A stretch of 10,796 nt of DNA, taken from Clostridia bacterium. Lineage in GTDB: Bacteria > Bacillota_A > Clostridia > Christensenellales > Borkfalkiaceae. Positions 7,365-10,796 of this stretch are shown piece by piece (the first letter of the stretch is position 1; every line of letters starts with the position of its first letter). A program made the translations under genes and the position numbers. The notes beneath the pieces were generated by a model that worked only from the letters and a program-made list of their open reading frames with translations, was not told the DNA's origin and ran no database searches. The stretch covers positions 1 through 10,796 of the forward strand of contig JAFTQY010000072.1 in NCBI GenBank assembly GCA_017462505.1, read 5' to 3'.

Positions 7365-7413
7365 GCGAAAAACGAAATCCGCAGGCGCGCGCCATAAGGA
7401 CTTCGTCTTTCGC
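7365..7413 (-). other. Long imperfect hairpin between the GT-C gene and comM
   Basis: On the minus strand, GCGAAAGACGAAGTCC (from 7413) can pair with GGATTTCGTTTTTCGC (ending at 7365). This gives a 16-bp stem in which the two imperfect positions are G.U wobbles. The 17-nt loop contains the palindrome GGCGCGCGCC (7385-7394). It lies 13 nt after the GT-C stop and about 60 nt before the comM start. No T-run follows the stem, so it is not a standard intrinsic terminator. It could be a comM leader structure, an mRNA-processing site or the remnant of a palindromic element. Confidence 0.6.
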
Positions 7414-7426
7414 AGTAGTATCTTAA

Positions 7427-9388
7427 TTATCTAAAAAAGCCGTTGTTGACCCAAGCCGTCCAGCCGAACGCTTTCGCCCAACCCATGGGCACGGCAAAAC
7501 CGTACAGCGCGGGCAAGCAAGCCACAAAATTGACCGCTACCAAACCGACTACGCCCCAGAGCACAATATTGCCGAGCTTGCCTTTGGGGAGCAGAGTTGC
7601 CGCCAACGCGATAAAGCCGAGATAACATACGTGGAAGATCAAACTCATTTCCGCCGTTACGCCCATGCGCACGGTCGCCATGATCATCGCGCATACCATA
7701 CCGCTGAGCAAAATGATCGCATTTCTGCGCAGGCGGAGAGTTTCCTTATCCGTTTCTTTCTTCACAAAGCCCATTACGACCTTGACCGCCACGTATATGA
7801 AAGATACGAAAGCCGCTAAAATAGCAACCATGTTGGGCAGAACGCTAAACGCCAAATATTTGCCGCCCGCAAAGCCGCTGCTAAGCGTGGACGGTTTCAA
7901 AGGCAACCACCAAGCCAACACGTTGGACGCGCTTGCCGCGGAATACTGCGTGGGCGCATAGCCGCGAAGAGAGCCGACCGTCTGTTTGAAGAGAATGGTC
8001 AAGAACCCAGCGTTCCCTGCGTTGCGTGCTTTCACGTAACCGTGGTAAGCACAGATCGCCGCGATCAAGATCAAGAACGCCGTCGCCGCCACAAAGGACA
8101 ACGCCGCAAAACCGATACTGATACGGGTCTTTTCCTCGTATTTTGCACGGGCTTTCTTTTCCGCCTTGTTGATAACTTTCGTTTCGCCGTTTTTCAGCGT
8201 AACCGTTTCTTCCTTGCCCTCCGTCTTTTTCAGCTCGATCGCATAAGCCGCTTTCTGACGGCGCAGACCGAACACGAACAAAACGAGGATACCAAGCACA
8301 GGCAAGCAAGCTGTCGCGTCGATCGCCATTGCAACCGCCGCAAACAAGCCCGAAATCAGTACGTTCATACCGCCCTTGACCACTTTCTTGGACGAAATGC
8401 CGCGTGCAAAGAAACGGTACATAAAGTACAGGCTGGCAACGAGCGCGCTCGCCACAAACATCAGGGGCGACGCCACCTTGCCGACCGTCGTCAACACGCC
8501 GCCGAGCGCAAGCACCGTCGCAAACGCAAAGGATACCTTACTGCTCTTGGTCAGCTCGCGGAGCAACAAAGCCGCAAACACGAGCAAAACGCAGGACGCG
8601 AGGAATACGGGCAGACGAAGCGCAAAGGTATTTACGCCGAACATCGCAATAGACGGAACGAACAATACCGTGCCCAAGAAATTGTAATGAGGGTCGATAT
8701 TATATACCGCGCCGCTCAATATGGAATTGCCGCTCTTTACCGTCAAAGCCGACGTGAGGTAGTGCGCCTCTTCCTGCGTAAAGTTGTATTTAAAGCTGCC
8801 ATCTAACGTGAACGAATCTTGCGCGTCGCATACGCGGAGCAAGTCCGCTTGCTTATATTTAGAGCCGTCGGGAACGTACGCCTTGATCGTCAGCTTTTCG
8901 CCCTTTTGGTTCAAGCAAACAAGCTCGTTGATATCCATGCTCGTATCGGACGCGATCGAAATATGCGAATAGCTCTTGTTTGCGTCCACAACGAGGGGCG
9001 CCCAGTTAAAATTAGAGCCCGCGTCGCCGTCTTTTGCGTACTGGTTATATACGTTGTCAACGTTTACCTTGCCCAGCTCTTTCCAATAGCTACTGCTGGT
9101 CGTAGGCGAGGAGCTGGTGCTGGCGTAATATTTTACGGTAACGTTGGCAGCGCCCCCTTCCGTGCCGTAGACCGAGCCGATATTCACGTAAATATCGTCC
9201 AGTTTTTCGCCGCTTTCGCGCGAAACGGAAAAATACGCCGTCTTATTCGCCTCTAAATAGAACGAATCTCCCGTGGTTTGCGTAGTGCCCAGCGTGGTGA
9301 CGCCCGTTGCGAAATAAATCACAACCAAAGCGATCAGCGCCCAGGTATACGCCGTGATCTGTTTGAGTTTTTTAAAAAAGTTTTTCAT
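7427..9388 (-). CDS. Divergent GT-C membrane protein, PMT_2-like (phospholipid-carrier-dependent glycosyltransferase relative)
   Basis: A 653-residue membrane protein. One signal-anchor-like helix (about 11-31) is followed by a roughly 170-residue beta-rich, Ser/Thr-rich exposed domain, then about ten hydrophobic segments from 238 to 632. A strongly charged loop (about 376-422, rich in Lys and Glu) is presumably cytoplasmic. Bacterial PMT_2 enzymes transfer sugars from lipid carriers to exported targets. The relationship is seen in QEEAHYLTSAL (205-215, at the place of the catalytic DE.H motif), DPHYNFLG...FGVNTFALRLP (232-260, at the HPPLGK...FG.N.F.WR motif), AWWLPLKPS (492-500) and SLIFHVCYLGFIALA (582-596). 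The catalytic Asp is Glu and the HPPLGK residues are lost, so activity may be changed or absent. The ATG at 9388 has AAGGA 7 nt upstream. It has its own promoter. Its position between rplS and comM is unusual. An unrelated GT-C-fold membrane protein is the alternative. Confidence 0.75.
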   Translation of the reverse strand: MKNFFKKLKQITAYTWALIALVVIYFATGVTTLGTTQTTGDSFYLEANKTAYFSVSRESGEKLDDIYVNIGSVYGTEGGAANVTVKYYASTSSSPTTSSSYWKELGKVNVDNVYNQYAKDGDAGSNFNWAPLVVDANKSYSHISIASDTSMDINELVCLNQKGEKLTIKAYVPDGSKYKQADLLRVCDAQDSFTLDGSFKYNFTQEEAHYLTSALTVKSGNSILSGAVYNIDPHYNFLGTVLFVPSIAMFGVNTFALRLPVFLASCVLLVFAALLLRELTKSSKVSFAFATVLALGGVLTTVGKVASPLMFVASALVASLYFMYRFFARGISSKKVVKGGMNVLISGLFAAVAMAIDATACLPVLGILVLFVFGLRRQKAAYAIELKKTEGKEETVTLKNGETKVINKAEKKARAKYEEKTRISIGFAALSFVAATAFLILIAAICAYHGYVKARNAGNAGFLTILFKQTVGSLRGYAPTQYSAASASNVLAWWLPLKPSTLSSGFAGGKYLAFSVLPNMVAILAAFVSFIYVAVKVVMGFVKKETDKETLRLRRNAIILLSGMVCAMIMATVRMGVTAEMSLIFHVCYLGFIALAATLLPKGKLGNIVLWGVVGLVAVNFVACLPALYGFAVPMGWAKAFGWTAWVNNGFFR

Positions 9389-9415
9389 AATAAGTCCTTC
9401 GGAATCCTTTCCCCC

Positions 9416-9432
9416 TTTCCGTTATACGGAAA
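9416..9432 (-). other. Small hairpin in the 5' leader of the GT-C gene
   Basis: TTTCCG and CGGAAA form a 6-bp stem with a 5-nt loop in the roughly 90-nt leader, about 30 nt before the start codon. It is too small to assign a function. The rest of the leader (9433-9480) is A/T-rich with nothing else recognised. Confidence 0.35.
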
Positions 9433-9483
9433 ACCGCACGGAAAAAAGTGAAAAAATCCCTTCCTTATATATTCCTGTTCTAC

Positions 9484-9512
9484 ATTATAAAGGAAACGGA
9501 CGAAAAAGTAAA
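9484..9512 (-). promoter_or_regulatory. Sigma-A-type promoter of the GT-C gene
   Basis: On the minus strand the -35 box TTTACT (9507-9512) and a consensus -10 box TATAAT (9484-9489) are separated by 17 nt. Transcription would start near 9477, giving a leader of about 90 nt. The promoter lies just after the rplS terminators, so the GT-C gene is probably its own unit rather than part of an rplS operon. Confidence 0.75.
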
Positions 9513-9544
9513 CCGAATTGACGGGGGACTTTTCGTTTTTTTAT

Positions 9545-9584
9545 AAAAAAATGGTTCTGCGGCGGACAAAATCCGCCGCAGAAC
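9545..9584 (-). terminator. Strong intrinsic terminator downstream of rplS (second of two)
   Basis: A perfect 13-bp stem, GTTCTGCGGCGGA at 9554-9566 on the plus strand and its complement at 9572-9584, has a 5-nt loop. On the minus strand it is followed by CA and seven T residues (9551-9545). The T-run follows the stem only in the rplS direction. Confidence 0.9.
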
Positions 9585-9619
9585 AAAAAAATAGATCCGC
9601 CGTTGACTTTGGGCAGATC
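9585..9619 (-). terminator. Intrinsic terminator directly after rplS (first of two)
   Basis: On the minus strand GATCTGCC (9619-9612) pairs with GGCGGATC (9601-9594), with one T.G wobble. TA and seven T residues follow (9591-9585). It lies 26 nt after the rplS stop, and its T-run abuts the stem of the next terminator, so the two act in tandem. Confidence 0.75.
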
Positions 9620-9645
9620 CACTCTTTTCGGTTTTTAACCGACGC

Positions 9646-9990
9646 TTAAATTTTTTCCTTAACTTTTGCCGCTTTACCGGTAAGACCGCGCAGATAATAC
9701 AACTTCGCTCTTCTAACCTTACCCTTTCTAACGATCGTGATGGACGCGATCTTCGGGGAATGAAGAGGATAGGTTTTTTCTACGCCTACGCCATAGGAAA
9801 TGTGGCGTACGGTGAAGGTTTCGGAAATGCCGCCGTTTCTCTTTGCGATTACGACGCCTTCGAAATTCTGAATACGTTCCTTGCCGCCTTCGATAATTTT
9901 GTAACCGACCTTAATTGTGTCGCCTACGTTGAAAGCGGGAACTTCAGCCTTCATGCTTTCTGCATTGATAGCTTCGATAATTCCTTTCAT
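9646..9990 (-). CDS. rplS: 50S ribosomal protein L19
   Basis: L19 is a large-subunit protein placed near the interface with the 30S subunit. The 114-residue protein, normal length for the family, shows the L19 signatures. [35 protein letters not shown] fits the beta-barrel core (about 20-54), and [23 protein letters not shown] (about 57-79) is the most conserved stretch. A basic tail with [11 protein letters not shown] follows. The ATG at 9990 has GGAGG 11 nt upstream, slightly long spacing. It has its own promoter, a structured leader and tandem terminators, so it is a single-gene unit. In many Firmicutes rplS is the last gene of a trmD operon; here it is preceded by an antiporter gene instead. 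Confidence 0.98.
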   Translation of the reverse strand: MKGIIEAINAESMKAEVPAFNVGDTIKVGYKIIEGGKERIQNFEGVVIAKRNGGISETFTVRHISYGVGVEKTYPLHSPKIASITIVRKGKVRRAKLYYLRGLTGKAAKVKEKI

Positions 9991-10019
9991 TTTAGACTTT
10001 ACCTCCGTTATTTACGAAA

Positions 10020-10074
10020 CGTTCATAACCCGCTGCGTGATTCCTCACCACGCCCAATAAAAGGCAGCGGAACG
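10020..10074 (-). promoter_or_regulatory. Structured rplS leader, candidate L19 leader element
   Basis: In the roughly 95-nt leader between the rplS promoter and its ribosome binding site, the minus-strand RNA can form CGTT/AACG (10071-10074 with 10020-10023) and CCGCTGC/GCAGCGG (10064-10070 with 10030-10036). It can instead or in part form GCGTG/CACGC (10049-10053 with 10035-10039) around GTGAGGAAT. The outer and inner helices share two bases and so partly compete. An L19 leader class is known upstream of rplS in low-GC Gram-positives, where it is thought to mediate feedback. I assign this one by position and foldability only. Confidence 0.5.
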
Positions 10075-10090
10075 CTCGAAGTCAGCAACT

Positions 10091-10119
10091 ATTATATATA
10101 ATTTTCCGTATAAAGGCAA
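10091..10119 (-). promoter_or_regulatory. Sigma-A-type promoter of rplS
   Basis: On the minus strand, the -35 box TTGCCT (10114-10119) and the consensus -10 box TATAAT (10091-10096) are 17 nt apart in an A/T-rich stretch. The start point would be near 10084, just before the folded leader. Confidence 0.85.
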
Positions 10120-10168
10120 GCGTTTTTCACCGACTTTTTATATTTTTTTACTTTCTTTGTTATATTTT

Positions 10169-10796
10169 TTATGCAAACGCAAACAAATACACATAATACG
10201 CCGCAAACGCGCAGAGCATCAAAACGCCCGCAAAGCGGCGCACCTTGTGCCCCTTGCAATAGCCGAACACCGCCAAGGCAACCGCCGCACCAAGTGCAAT
10301 CGTGCCGTCTACCCAAAACGATTTTGCAAACGGCAACGGCATAATCATAGCGCAAATACCCAAGGTACGTATCACGTTGAAAATATTGCTCCCGACAATA
10401 TCTCCCACCGCAATATCCGTTTCCCCTTTCTTTGCCGCAATCACACAGGTAACGAGCTCGGGCAAGGACGTGCCGATTGCAACGACGGTAAGCCCGATTA
10501 CCTTTTCGGAAATACCGATTTTCGTTGCGACGACGGTTGCGCCGGGGATAACACCAAACAACGCGCCCGCAACGACGAATAACAACCCCACAATCGTCAG
10601 TATAATTAAAAACCAAGTATGCGCGCACATTTTCTCCATCCACGCGCTAAAGCCCTTTTTGCCCTCGCTTTGGCTTTCGCAAATCGGTTCAATCAGCCCT
10701 TCATTTGTGTTCAACGCAGACATGGTAGGGCTCTTTTTGCTTTCGCGTACTGCGTACACCACCAAGAAAACCATATACGCCATAGACAAAAGGAAC
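10169..10796 (-). CDS. Na+/Ca2+ antiporter (CaCA) family protein, C-terminal half only
   Basis: The reading frame is open through the right window edge, so the N-terminus is missing; 208 residues are visible. Members are membrane antiporters that exchange Ca2+ for Na+ or H+ and are built from two inverted repeats of five helices. A hydrophobic segment, then a hydrophilic loop with Ser/Glu-rich sequence, leads into the second repeat. That repeat carries the alpha-2 signature VAIGTSLPELVTC, with its conserved Glu, followed by AVGDIVGSNIFNV. The Asp in VGD occupies the place of the Asn usual in one of the two repeats; from memory the archaeal NCX_Mj has Asp there in its second repeat, so this is probably normal. 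Three more hydrophobic segments end the protein in LFAFA. It stops 50 nt before the rplS -35 box, and no stem-loop terminator is seen between them. The transported ion cannot be fixed from sequence. Confidence 0.88.
   Translation of the reverse strand, partial: FLLSMAYMVFLVVYAVRESKKSPTMSALNTNEGLIEPICESQSEGKKGFSAWMEKMCAHTWFLIILTIVGLLFVVAGALFGVIPGATVVATKIGISEKVIGLTVVAIGTSLPELVTCVIAAKKGETDIAVGDIVGSNIFNVIRTLGICAMIMPLPFAKSFWVDGTIALGAAVALAVFGYCKGHKVRRFAGVLMLCAFAAYYVYLFAFA

Noticed and set aside
7310..7365. Possible comM promoter with -10 TTATCT
   Set aside because: No convincing -35 box at 16-18 nt; comM may be read through from the GT-C gene or use a promoter I cannot recognise.
8042..8806. 254-codon open frame on the plus strand
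   Set aside because: It lies wholly antisense inside the GT-C gene, is very rich in Arg, Gln and His as expected of an antisense shadow, and shows no recognisable domain.
10120..10168. Terminator for the antiporter gene in the T-rich stretch
   Set aside because: The stretch is A/T-rich but no G/C-rich stem precedes a T-run on the minus strand.

Overview
The window looks like a chromosomal housekeeping segment of an anaerobic Firmicutes-type bacterium, probably of the class Clostridia. The evidence is the gene order dprA-topA-trmFO-hslV, a folate/FAD-type TrmFO, an HslV of the Firmicutes sort and AGGAGG-like ribosome binding sites. Base composition is moderate, around half G+C by eye. Gut lineages such as Christensenellales would fit, but that placement is an inference. 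Every gene I can support lies on the minus strand, so transcription runs from the right end of the window to the left.

In transcription order the layout is as follows. (1) The C-terminal half of a Na+/Ca2+ antiporter-family membrane protein, cut by the window edge. (2) rplS (ribosomal protein L19), with its own sigma-A-type promoter, a structured leader that may be an L19 autoregulatory element, and two tandem intrinsic terminators. (3) A 653-residue GT-C membrane protein, distantly like the PMT_2/phospholipid-carrier-dependent glycosyltransferases, with its own promoter. (4) A 16-bp wobble-containing hairpin, then comM (MCM-like AAA+ helicase of natural transformation). (5) A 332-bp gap filled by an array of small hairpins separated by 7-nt spacers, built around a larger nested palindrome. 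(6) A small DUF1294 membrane protein, dprA, topA, trmFO and hslV, closely packed; hslV runs off the left edge.

Functionally the left part joins DNA uptake and recombination (comM, dprA), control of supercoiling (topA), tRNA T-loop methylation (trmFO) and ATP-dependent proteolysis (hslV; its partner hslU is presumably just outside the window). This is a classical conserved neighbourhood. Compared with the usual Firmicutes order, xerC is missing between trmFO and hslV. The genes often found between rplS and dprA (rbgA, rnhB, yraN) are replaced by the GT-C protein, and DUF1294 is added.

The most unusual part is the hairpin array at about 5452-5768. At least seven stem-loops with different stems but 3-nt loops sit between 7-nt spacers (ATGATTT on the left, AATTCAT on the right). 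The two spacer types are near reverse complements, so the two halves form an inverted arrangement around a nested palindromic element. Where stems there and in the comM leader hairpin are imperfect, the pair is G.U on the minus-strand RNA and a true mismatch on the plus strand. This suggests, but does not prove, that the structures act as RNA co-directional with the genes.
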